Origin: CAIWHR01 sp963813415
Lineage (GTDB): Bacteria > Pseudomonadota > Gammaproteobacteria > Burkholderiales > Casimicrobiaceae
Direction of reading: 5' to 3'
Assembly: GCA_963813415.1 (NCBI GenBank)
Contig: CAWEYW010000010.1
Coordinates: 186,001 to 250,000 of the forward strand
DNA: 64,000 nt
Both the position numbers and the translations under genes were made by a program. Of this stretch, positions 8,163 to 14,999 are shown piece after piece. The stretch's first letter is position 1. Each line of letters begins with the position of its first letter. The notes under the pieces are model-generated. The model did no database searches, was not told the DNA's origin, and was given only the letters and a program-made list of their open reading frames with translations.

Positions 8163-8182
8163 GCACAAATCCACGTTTGTGC
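8163..8182. promoter_or_regulatory. 20-bp inverted repeat upstream of fseA-like gene
   Basis: GCACAAA-TCCACG-TTTGTGC, perfect 7-bp arms and 6-bp spacer, centred 73 bp before the fseA-like start codon. Size and place fit a LuxR/TraR-type operator, although the CT/AG anchor bases of a classic lux box are missing. Confidence 0.5.
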
Positions 8183-8195
8183 GTGTAGCGCTTAT

Positions 8196-8245
8196 GCGGA
8201 AGCATTGCGGCACTCGTGTTTAATGTGCCGCAGTAGCAATTCCGC
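8196..8245 (+). promoter_or_regulatory. Nested inverted repeat abutting the fseA-like start codon
   Basis: Outer arms GCGGAA (8196-8201) and TTCCGC (8240-8245) enclose inner arms TGCGGCAC (8206-8213) and GTGCCGCA (8225-8232). The last base of the outer arm touches the ATG. A TTTAAT -10-like hexamer lies in the loop. No Shine-Dalgarno is visible. It could be an operator, or an RNA hairpin that hides the start codon. Confidence 0.5.
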
Positions 8246-9019
8246 ATGGATTCAGATGCCAATCGCTGGTGCGTTTCGGCCAGCTACCTGTACACGCTGC
8301 ACCTCGACCACGCCTCCCTCGCCTGGGAGTACCTCCGCCGAAATCCTGCCTATCGCAGCGCGTACGGTGATTGCCTTCCGCTACGCCCCGAGAGCCCGGA
8401 GCGTTGGAGGCTCTTGTGGCTCGAGGACCCGCGGCTCGATGCACGCCTGGCGCACCCGCGCTGGGACCCTACGCCGCGTGCATGTGCAACGCTGACGGCC
8501 GACCCCGATCAGAGCGTCGATGCCGATCGCTTCGAGCTGTGGCGGTTGCCCGGCTCGAAGGTGATCACCCATGACGGCCGCCTGTTGCTCCTCACCGTCA
8601 ATCTAGCCGATCGCATAGTCCGCCTCCGGCTCGACCGATCAGTGCAGGAGGGTGCACCTATCGCGTATGTGGTGCCCAGCGGGGCACGAGCGCAGCGGTA
8701 CTGGCGACTCTCCCAACAGCATGCACCACCGTCGCACTGCGGGGTTATTGAACGCGATCGCGTCGGTAGCAACGGCGGCGGGTTACGGCTGCGCATCATG
8801 CACATGCGCGCGCTGCAGGCGCTCGATGGGGCGCTCGCGGGTGCCACGCTGCGCGAAGTCGCCGTCGCGATCTTCGGCGCCGAACGTGTAGAGCACTCCT
8901 GGAATCCCGACAGTGAGCTCCGGGCCCAGGTACGACACCTAATCGCGCGCGGCCATGCGCTCATGCGCGGCGGCTATCGCCGCTTGCTCGACACCGACGC
9001 GGCGGGGAGGGAGATATGA
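8246..9019 (+). CDS. fseA: FseA-like excision activator (DUF6499-DUF2285, single ORF)
   Basis: A 257-residue protein joining the two halves that ICEMlSym(R7A) encodes separately (msi172 and msi171) and fuses by programmed frameshifting to make FseA. The N-terminal half carries the WEYLRRNPAYRSAYGD signature (about 28-43). The C-terminal DUF2285 domain (about 180-248) contains RIMHMRALQALDG and WNPDSELRAQVRHLI. FseA activates excisionase expression and therefore ICE excision. Here it is one uninterrupted frame. It heads a plus-strand series leading to the HTH and repA genes and is divergent from luxR2, with dyads in between. Annotation as FseA is by domain order, not by experiment. Confidence 0.85.
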   Translation: MDSDANRWCVSASYLYTLHLDHASLAWEYLRRNPAYRSAYGDCLPLRPESPERWRLLWLEDPRLDARLAHPRWDPTPRACATLTADPDQSVDADRFELWRLPGSKVITHDGRLLLLTVNLADRIVRLRLDRSVQEGAPIAYVVPSGARAQRYWRLSQQHAPPSHCGVIERDRVGSNGGGLRLRIMHMRALQALDGALAGATLREVAVAIFGAERVEHSWNPDSELRAQVRHLIARGHALMRGGYRRLLDTDAAGREI

Positions 9020-9107
9020 CGCCTCGGCCCGAATCTCCCTGTCACTAATATCCGAGCCCGCCGACACTCGCTGCCATTCGCCCGAGCTCGACCGAATGCA
9101 ATCGACC

Positions 9108-9356
9108 ATGCCGAAGGACACCGTCGCAAGCGCAAACCCGCCCACGCGCGGCCAGGTGCGCTACCTCACCAACAATGAAGCCGCGGAACTCCTGCGCCTC
9201 TCACCGCGGACCCTCGAGAAGCGCCGCATGTCCGGTGGCGGCCCGCCATTCCGAAAGTTTGGCCGCCGTGTGCTCTACGCCGTCGACGATCTGGAGCAAT
9301 GGTGTAACGCGCGCTGTTTCGACATGACCTCCGACCCCGACTACGCTGCCAAGTGA
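9108..9356 (+). CDS. AlpA/MerR-like helix-turn-helix protein (possible excisionase)
   Basis: An 82-residue protein with a winged-helix HTH typical of AlpA/Xis-like DNA-binding factors: YLTNNEAAELLRLSPRTLEK, then a wing (FRKFGRRVLYAVDDLEQW). An in-frame ATG at 9096 would add four residues; neither start has a strong ribosome-binding site. It lies between the fseA-like gene and repA. In this ICE family small HTH genes at this place regulate or act as recombination directionality factors, so an RdfS-like role is plausible but inferred. Confidence 0.85.
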   Translation: MPKDTVASANPPTRGQVRYLTNNEAAELLRLSPRTLEKRRMSGGGPPFRKFGRRVLYAVDDLEQWCNARCFDMTSDPDYAAK

Positions 9357-9375
9357 ATCCTCCCGTCATCAACGC

Positions 9376-10203
9376 ATGCAAAAGAGGGCACCGACAGGCG
9401 CACAGCAGCAGCTGGCGCCCCAAGCTCCCGGTCGATTACCGGCGCGCGACGCGCAGGACCTCATGGCCTACCCATTCTTCTCGCTCGCGAAGTCGAGGCG
9501 CGTACGGCCGATCGAGTATCGGGCCGGGGATGTGTGGCTCCGGGTCGAAGGTACGCATGAGCACGGGATCGCTACGATCTGGGATGCCGACGTGCTGATC
9601 TGGGCTGCCACGCAACTCATGCACGCGGTGGATTCGGGGCACGTGCCGTCGCGGCACTTGGCGGCTACGCCGTACGAGATCCTCTCCTTCAGCGGCCGCG
9701 GAACCTCGGCGCGTGATTACGCTCGGCTGCGGGCGGCGTTGGACCGGCTCCAGTCGACGACGGTAGCAACATCGCTCCGTCGCGTAAACGAGCGGCGGAC
9801 GCACCGCTTCTCGTGGATCAACGAGTGGAAGGAGCGGGCTGACGCGAGTGGCCGCCCGCTTGGCCTCGAGCTGATCGTCCCCGACTGGTTTTACGCCGCG
9901 GTGGTGCACGCGTCTCTCGTCCTGACCATCGACACGGCGTATTTCCGGCTTTCTGGCGGCGTCGAGCGCTGGCTCTATCGCTTGGTGCGCAAGCACGGCG
10001 GACGCCAACGTGGGGGCTGGAGCTTCGATCTCCGGCATTTGCATCGGAAGTCAGGAAGCCTGGCGCGATTCTCGGATTTTGCACTCGACATCCGCCGCAT
10101 CGTCTCTCGGCAAACGCTTCCTGGGTATCGCTTGCGCATTGTGTTTGCCGAACAGACCGAGCACCTCGTGTTCTCTCCCGTGCCGGAGCAGCACTGTGGA
10201 TAG
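9376..10203 (+). CDS. repA: Replication initiator RepA (RPA family)
   Basis: A 275-residue replication initiator protein of the RPA family found on ICEs and broad-host-range plasmids (MAYPFFSLAKSRR, IWDADVLIWAATQ, RGTSARDYARLRAALDRLQ, SGGVERWLYRLVRKH). The first 30 residues are Gln/Pro/Ala-rich and may be dispensable. An internal start at MAYPFF is conceivable. It is followed by DnaA-box-like TGTGGATAG (10195-10203) and three iterons, a layout expected of a replicon. It implies the excised ICE circle can replicate. Confidence 0.92.
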   Translation: MQKRAPTGAQQQLAPQAPGRLPARDAQDLMAYPFFSLAKSRRVRPIEYRAGDVWLRVEGTHEHGIATIWDADVLIWAATQLMHAVDSGHVPSRHLAATPYEILSFSGRGTSARDYARLRAALDRLQSTTVATSLRRVNERRTHRFSWINEWKERADASGRPLGLELIVPDWFYAAVVHASLVLTIDTAYFRLSGGVERWLYRLVRKHGGRQRGGWSFDLRHLHRKSGSLARFSDFALDIRRIVSRQTLPGYRLRIVFAEQTEHLVFSPVPEQHCG

Positions 10204-10247
10204 ATCGCAACTCATTACTCGCGTGTGCTGTGGATGAGCTGTGAACA

Positions 10248-10314
10248 CTATCGTGCTATCAGGCGCAATCGCTATCGTGCTATCAGGCGCACAACTATCG
10301 TGCTATCAGGCGCA
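10248..10314 (+). repeat. Three 20-bp iterons, candidate oriV
   Basis: CTATCGTGCTATCAGGCGCA occurs three times without mismatch at 10248-10267, 10272-10291 and 10295-10314, start-to-start 24 and 23 bp, about two helical turns. DnaA-box-like TGTGGATAG (10195) and TGTGGATGA (10229) lie just before, and an A+T-richer stretch follows at 10360-10400. This is the classic iteron/DnaA/AT-rich arrangement next to a RepA gene. Confidence 0.85.
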
Positions 10315-10371
10315 CGAAATGGCGAATTTCCGAAACACGTCATGAGCTTGGCGGGGCCGTAACTTACTAAC

Positions 10372-10392
10372 AAACAATACTTCGTATTGTTT
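10372..10392. promoter_or_regulatory. Perfect 9-bp dyad upstream of parA
   Basis: AAACAATAC-TTC-GTATTGTTT, 9-bp arms and 3-bp centre, 73 bp before the parA start and within the A+T-rich part of the origin. Candidate ParA autorepression operator, partition site or part of the replication unwinding region. Confidence 0.55.
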
Positions 10393-10464
10393 CTAACGGA
10401 GCCGGGCACGGATAGGCCTGTGCACAACTTCGAGCGTCGGCCAATACGGTTTTACAGAAAACTG

Positions 10465-11103
10465 ATGATCACAGCGCTTCTGAATCAAAAGGGCGGAGTC
10501 GGCAAAACGACTCTCGCCATCCACCTCGCAGGGGAGTTCGCAAAGCGAGGCAAATCCGTCATCGTCATCGACGCCGATCCACAAGGCTCGGCGCTGGACT
10601 GGTCAGAGCGGCGGCGACAGAGCGGGGAGCCACGGCGCTTCGGAGTCATCGGGCTTCCACGTGAAACATTGCACCACGAAGCACGGGAGATCGCGTGCAC
10701 CGCCGATCACGTGATCATCGATGGTCCGCCGCGCGTGACTGCGCTCACGCGTGCCGCAATCATGGCGTCCGACCTGGTGCTAATTCCGGTGCAACCCAGT
10801 CCATTCGACGTGTGGGCGAGCATGGAGATGATCCAGCTGATCGCCGAGGCTCGGGTATTTCGGCCGTCGCTCCGTGCTGCGTTCGTGCTGTCGCGGCGCG
10901 TGGTGCGGACAATCATTGGCCGCGACAGCCGGGCGGCGCTCAATGAGCTCTATATCAAGCCCCTTGCCACCGAGATCCATCAACGGGTGGGTTTTGCCGG
11001 TGCCATTGCGGGTGGCTTGCTGGTCTCGGAAGCGCACCCGACGAGTGTCGCCGTGCAAGAGATCTCGTCGCTGGCCACCGAAGTCTACGGACTGCTGGCA
11101 TGA
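10465..11103 (+). CDS. parA: ParA-family partition ATPase
   Basis: A 212-residue Walker-type ATPase. The deviant Walker A NQKGGVGKTT is at residues 7-16, Walker A' IDADPQGS follows, and Walker B IIDGPP lies near residue 80. The start MITALLNQ is chosen because ParA proteins of this clade begin there, although the frame is open upstream. It is short and lacks an N-terminal DNA-binding domain, as in type Ib partition ATPases paired with ribbon-helix-helix partners. The next gene, overlapping by 4 bp, encodes such a protein. Expected to stabilise the excised or replicating element. Confidence 0.93.
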   Translation: MITALLNQKGGVGKTTLAIHLAGEFAKRGKSVIVIDADPQGSALDWSERRRQSGEPRRFGVIGLPRETLHHEAREIACTADHVIIDGPPRVTALTRAAIMASDLVLIPVQPSPFDVWASMEMIQLIAEARVFRPSLRAAFVLSRRVVRTIIGRDSRAALNELYIKPLATEIHQRVGFAGAIAGGLLVSEAHPTSVAVQEISSLATEVYGLLA

Positions 11104-11348
11104 GAACCCGGCGCATTGCGATCGGACCGCGGCCCACGGCAGAGGCGTCCGACGCCTGGGTGCGCCAGGGGGACCTCGGCGCGGGTAAGCGCAGCGAGGT
11201 GTACTCGGCTCGGCTCACGATCGACGTCACGCCTGCGCTCCGGGGCCGGATCAAGGTGAGCGCCTTCAAACGCGACAGCACGGTTGCCGAGATCGTGCGG
11301 GAGCTGCTTGAGCGGGAGTTTCCCGAAACGTCTGACCCTGCCTCATGA
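11100..11348 (+). CDS. Ribbon-helix-helix partner of ParA
   Basis: An 82-residue basic protein whose ATG overlaps the parA stop (ATGA). The C-terminal part (RLTIDVTPALRGRIKVSAFK, then VAEIVRELLEREFP) fits a ribbon-helix-helix fold: a short beta strand with alternating residues followed by two helices. By position it is the DNA-binding (ParB-type) partner of the type Ib ParA. Likely binds the dyad or iteron region upstream; that target is inferred. Confidence 0.8.
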   Translation: MRTRRIAIGPRPTAEASDAWVRQGDLGAGKRSEVYSARLTIDVTPALRGRIKVSAFKRDSTVAEIVRELLEREFPETSDPAS

Positions 11349-11806
11349 ACGGTTTCACGCGCGTGGCATTGATCCATGTACCCGACCGCACGAATGTGTG
11401 GCTGCGGTTCGGGCATCCGGTTCAGGAGAGCGTGCGCGATCGGCACCGGCGCGTGGCGGCTTTTGCGCCTGGGGCGGTATTCTGCCGGGTTTGCTGGGAG
11501 GCGAACGACTACGGCACGACCCTCTGGCGGGCCACGGTGCTACAGGTGGGCGTTCGCGGAGAAGGCGTGCAGCGTTTGCGTGGTGTCCACCCAGGTGCCG
11601 TAGTCCTGCTGCACGCGCTGAGCGCACGTCCGGTCAAGGCGCTACTGGAGCTTGTAGACCGGATCGAGCAGCTCGGCATCGATCCGGCCGAGGTCGCGCC
11701 CACGTACTGGCGGATGGCGCATAACCGGCTCGCTGCGCGCGTGCTGGTCCCTCCGTATACCCGGGACCGGCACGATGCCTATCGGAAGCGCGAAGCGTGC
11801 CTGTGA
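11345..11806 (+). CDS. DUF2840 family protein
   Basis: A 153-residue DUF2840 protein, a family found at this exact place in the ICE core between the partition genes and the TraF peptidase. Visible features are TNVWLRFG, RRVAAFAPGAVFCRVCWEAN and the conserved C-terminal WRMAHNRL. It overlaps the preceding gene by 4 bp and the next by 10 bp, so it is translationally coupled. No function is established. Confidence 0.92.
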   Translation: MNGFTRVALIHVPDRTNVWLRFGHPVQESVRDRHRRVAAFAPGAVFCRVCWEANDYGTTLWRATVLQVGVRGEGVQRLRGVHPGAVVLLHALSARPVKALLELVDRIEQLGIDPAEVAPTYWRMAHNRLAARVLVPPYTRDRHDAYRKREACL

Positions 11807-12315
11807 ACACGGGGATTCCTCTGGCGATCATGGCCGCCGGCGTGGCTGCGCTCGCGGGTGCGTCAACGCTGCACCCGCAGCTACGTCTCGCCTACAACGC
11901 GAGCGCGAGTGCACCGATGGGATGGTATGCCGTGCACCCGGCGGTGCGGCTGCGGACGGGCGAATACGTGCTCGCTCGCCTACCTCAAAATGTCCGCGAA
12001 CTCGCCGCCGGACGCGGCTACCTGCCGCGTTCCGTGCCGGTGCTGAAACGCATCGCCGCAATGACCGGCCAGCACGTATGCGTGCACGCAACACGCATCG
12101 AGATCGGCGGATCCGCGGTCGCGATCGCCCAAGCTCGTGATCGCCACGGACGCGAGCTCAGCGTCTGGAACGGCTGTCGCGTGCTACTCGAGGGCGAGCT
12201 GTTCCTTTTGAACGTCGACTCGGCATCATCCTTCGACAGCCGCTATTTCGGGCCGCTCGACGTGAGCTTCGTGCTTGGCCGGGCGACGCCCCTGTTGACG
12301 TCGACAAGTCGGTGA
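11797..12315 (+). CDS. traF: TraF-type S26 signal peptidase
   Basis: A 172-residue membrane-anchored serine peptidase of the S26/TraF group. One N-terminal transmembrane segment (about 8-26) precedes the nucleophile region NASASAPMGWY and the general-base lysine in PVLKRIAA. The C-terminal box SFDSRYFGPL is present. In RP4, TraF matures and cyclises the TrbC pilin, so this enzyme probably processes the TrbC encoded downstream. Coupled to the DUF2840 gene by overlap. Confidence 0.92.
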   Translation: MPVNTGIPLAIMAAGVAALAGASTLHPQLRLAYNASASAPMGWYAVHPAVRLRTGEYVLARLPQNVRELAAGRGYLPRSVPVLKRIAAMTGQHVCVHATRIEIGGSAVAIAQARDRHGRELSVWNGCRVLLEGELFLLNVDSASSFDSRYFGPLDVSFVLGRATPLLTSTSR

Positions 12316-12349
12316 TCCCGGGCAAGCGGCACGCAGAACGGAGGCGACG

Positions 12350-12502
12350 ATGCAAGGCAAGATAAAAGGGCGCGGCACGCGCGCGAGTCTGAAGGCTGGT
12401 CTGCACTGGGGTAGACACGGCACGCAAGAAGAACGGCACGGTGCCGCGCGTTCGTGGAAAGCCGCATCCAGCGGACCTTTGGATCGTGCCGCGTACGCCT
12501 AG
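12350..12502 (+). CDS. Putative 50-residue basic protein upstream of the relaxase
   Basis: A small frame between traF and the relaxase gene, with a perfect GGAGG ribosome-binding site 5 bp before its ATG. The product begins MQGKIKGRGTRASLKAG and is strongly basic with several His and Arg residues. No family is recognised. It could be a small nucleic-acid-binding accessory factor. The same interval contains CGGCAC-G-GTGCCG (12434-12446), so part of it may instead be transfer-origin DNA. Confidence 0.45.
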   Translation: MQGKIKGRGTRASLKAGLHWGRHGTQEERHGAARSWKAASSGPLDRAAYA

Positions 12503-12531
12503 GTGCGCTTGAGTGCGATCACGAGGGTGGC

Positions 12532-14478
12532 ATGACCGGCCGCAATGAAGACGAATTTCGCCCGCGCCTGCGCGCGCCCAAAGCGGACAAACAAGGCCGC
12601 GGGCGCGATTTCGTTGGCCGTGTCCTGGCGGAACTTCGCTACAGCGGCGGACCCGTCGCCCGGTTTGGAAGCCATGCACGAGCCACCGCCGGTCGGAACG
12701 CGCGTGGTCTAGTCGCGAGCAAATTTGCCGGCGCGGCGCTGAATGGACGATCACGTCGTGTGACCGTCAAGGCGCGCCTCGTGCGGCTCAGCACGACTGC
12801 TCCGCGGTCAACGGCCGGCCACCTGCACTACATCACCCGCGACGGGGCGGGCCGCGACGGCCACGCCGCACGACCGTACACCGGCGTCAGCAATGAGGTG
12901 GACCTCGAGGCGTTCGAGCGGCGCGTGCGGAACGATCGCCATCAGTTCCGCTTCATCGTGGCCCCGGAAGACGCGGCGGCGCTCGAGGAGCTGCCGCGGT
13001 ATACGCGCACGCTTATGCGTACCATGGAGGCAGACCTCGGGACGCGCCTCCAGTGGGTGGCGGTCGACCACTGGGACACCGACAATCCGCACACTCACAT
13101 CGTCCTGCGTGGCAAGGACGAACGCGGCCGCGACCTGGTGATCGCCAGGGACTACATCAGCAGTGGCATGCGCAAGCGCGCGGCCGAGATTGCCACCGAA
13201 TGGCTGGGCCCGCGCACGGAGCGGGAGATCCGGGTGGCGTTGATGCGAGAAGTCACCGAGCAGCGCTGGACAAGTCTCGACCGTGAGCTCACAGCCCTGT
13301 CGCACGACGGCAAGGTCGAGCTCGCATCCGGAGGTCTCGTTTCCCACCCGCGACGCGAGCTCCTGGTCGGGCGCCTGCAGACACTCGAGCGCCTTCAGCT
13401 CGCGCGCGAAGCACGCCCGGGGGTGTGGGGGTTACCAAGCGGCTTCGAACTGACGCTTCGCGCCATCGGTGAGCGTGGCGACATCGTCCGGACGATGCAG
13501 CGGGCGTTCACGGCGGGTCAGCGCGAGTTCGCCGTCTTCGACCCGGGCCGGTCGAATGTCGTCACCGGTCGGCTCGCCGCGAAGGGCGTCGTCGACGAGC
13601 TCCGGTCGGACAGCTACGCCATCATAGACGGGATCGATGGACGCGCGCATTACGTCCGGGTAACTGCAGAAACTGACCTTGACCCCGTCCCGATCGGCGC
13701 GATCATCGAGGTGCACGGCGGGACCGACCGCGTTGCGGATTGCGCGATCACCGAGCTCGCCCAAGACGGTGTGTATCGGACGGCACGGCACTTAACGCAC
13801 TTGCGAGCCAATCCGCCGGGGGGGCGGATCCCGCAGGAAATTGTAATGGATCATGTGCGACGGCTCGAGGCGTTGCGCCGGGGCGGTATCGTCGAGCGGC
13901 TTGCCGAGGGCGTGTGGCGTGTTCCCAACGACCTGCCGGCACGCGGCCGTGCGCACGATGCGCGGCGCCTCGGTGCGGCGAGGCTAGAGATCCGCTCCTA
14001 CTGGCCGATTGAACGCCAGGTGCGGGGTGTCGCGGCGACGTGGCTCGATCGCCAGCTCGTGGCGAAGGACGTTGCGGTCGCGGAGCAGGGCTTCGGCGTG
14101 AGCGTGCGCAGTGCGCTACTCGCCAGGACCGAATGGCTGCTCGAGCAGGGCTATGCACAGCGAGAACGCGGCCGCGCGATGTTCGGGAGCGATGTGCTTG
14201 CCAAGCTGCGCGCGCGTGAGCTTGCGACCGCTGGCGAGCGGCTCGCCACCGAGAGCGGCCTTGTGTACCGGCCACTCTCGGCAGCCGCCCGCGTGTCCGG
14301 CGTACTTCGGAGCTCGCTCGTGCTTGGCAGCGGCAAATTTGCGGTGTTGCAAGCCGGCTCTCGCTTCACCTTGGTTCCGTGGCGCCCGATTGTCGAGCGC
14401 CACCTTGGTCAGCACGTGACTGCGGTCGCGCGCGGCGACCATGTGAGCTGGGACTTTGGCCGCCAATTATCGCGGTAA
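12532..14478 (+). CDS. rlxS: DUF3363 relaxase/mobilisation nuclease RlxS
   Basis: A 648-residue DNA relaxase. The ATG at 12532 gives the usual family start (MTGRNEDEFRPR). The relaxase domain includes HLHYITRDG at about residue 97 and the metal-binding NPHTHIVLRGKD with H187 and H189. The region DYISSGMRKRAAEIATEWLG follows and the long DUF3363 C-terminal half runs to the end. It is expected to nick oriT and pilot the strand to the TraG coupling protein. In ICEMlSym(R7A) the homologue RlxS is required for transfer. Length is typical and no disruption is seen. Confidence 0.93.
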   Translation: MTGRNEDEFRPRLRAPKADKQGRGRDFVGRVLAELRYSGGPVARFGSHARATAGRNARGLVASKFAGAALNGRSRRVTVKARLVRLSTTAPRSTAGHLHYITRDGAGRDGHAARPYTGVSNEVDLEAFERRVRNDRHQFRFIVAPEDAAALEELPRYTRTLMRTMEADLGTRLQWVAVDHWDTDNPHTHIVLRGKDERGRDLVIARDYISSGMRKRAAEIATEWLGPRTEREIRVALMREVTEQRWTSLDRELTALSHDGKVELASGGLVSHPRRELLVGRLQTLERLQLAREARPGVWGLPSGFELTLRAIGERGDIVRTMQRAFTAGQREFAVFDPGRSNVVTGRLAAKGVVDELRSDSYAIIDGIDGRAHYVRVTAETDLDPVPIGAIIEVHGGTDRVADCAITELAQDGVYRTARHLTHLRANPPGGRIPQEIVMDHVRRLEALRRGGIVERLAEGVWRVPNDLPARGRAHDARRLGAARLEIRSYWPIERQVRGVAATWLDRQLVAKDVAVAEQGFGVSVRSALLARTEWLLEQGYAQRERGRAMFGSDVLAKLRARELATAGERLATESGLVYRPLSAAARVSGVLRSSLVLGSGKFAVLQAGSRFTLVPWRPIVERHLGQHVTAVARGDHVSWDFGRQLSR

Positions 14479-14514
14479 CCGCTCCTCATTGGACAATGCT
14501 TAAGTTGATATCAC

Positions 14515-14799
14515 ATGCCTAAGTTCCGCTATCGTCGCTCTGGTCCGGAACCGCGGTCGTACGTGTGGCTCCCCCGAACCGTGCTTAACCGTCTGCTGAC
14601 CTCGCAATTGCAGCAGGTTGCAGGGTGCGAAGGCGCGAGCATCAGCATCGGCGCAACGCGTGACGTGCATGCCGGTGAAAGCAACTGGGCCGAATTCGCG
14701 TGTAGCGTTCCGGAAGCGGCGGACCCGATGCTCGTGCACGCCGTGGCTTGCGGAGTCGTGTCCGAAGCCCGCGAGCGCTTCAACGTTCTTGACAGCTAG
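14515..14799 (+). CDS. Hypothetical ICE protein, 94 residues
   Basis: A small protein starting MPKFRYRRSGPEPRSYVWLP, between the relaxase and the traG leader. A central ISIGATRDVHAGESNW stretch suggests a small alpha/beta domain. No family is recognised. It starts 36 bp after the relaxase stop, in the same orientation. Probable real gene because the frame fills the space and codon use matches its neighbours. Confidence 0.55.
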   Translation: MPKFRYRRSGPEPRSYVWLPRTVLNRLLTSQLQQVAGCEGASISIGATRDVHAGESNWAEFACSVPEAADPMLVHAVACGVVSEARERFNVLDS

Positions 14800-14820
14800 C
14801 AGCTCCGATCTCCGCACGTC

Positions 14821-14857
14821 CTACGCTGTTCTACGCCCGCCTACGCTCTAGCGGGTT
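14821..14857 (+). repeat. CTACGC phased element, copy B
   Basis: CTACGC occurs at 14821, 14831 and 14841, exactly 10 bp apart, and the segment 14828-14857 matches copy A (4491-4520) at 26 of 30 positions. It lies about 145 bp before traG. Helical phasing suggests cooperative protein binding. Confidence 0.5.
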
Positions 14858-14891
14858 GGTCGCGAATGCCTTGCCCTGCACACTCTCGCAC

Positions 14892-14970
14892 GTCGTAAGT
14901 CCTGTCGTGGGTAGCACGCAGCACGACGCCCCCTCCGGTCGTGCGAATGTTTCGACGCGGGACTTACGAC
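14892..14970. repeat. Nested inverted repeats upstream of traG, candidate oriT or operator
   Basis: Perfect 11-bp arms GTCGTAAGTCC (14892-14902) and GGACTTACGAC (14960-14970) enclose a second pair GTCGTG (14904-14909) and CACGAC (14922-14927). It lies between relaxase and coupling-protein genes. Such nested dyads are common at transfer origins, but no nic site can be assigned. Confidence 0.5.
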
Positions 14971-14999
14971 ACCAATAAGTTGACTGCAGGGAGGCGGCC

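Noticed and set aside
10248..10314. Three short direct repeats as a CRISPR array
   Set aside because: Units are 20 bp with 3-4-bp gaps, no spacers and no cas genes; position next to repA identifies them as iterons.
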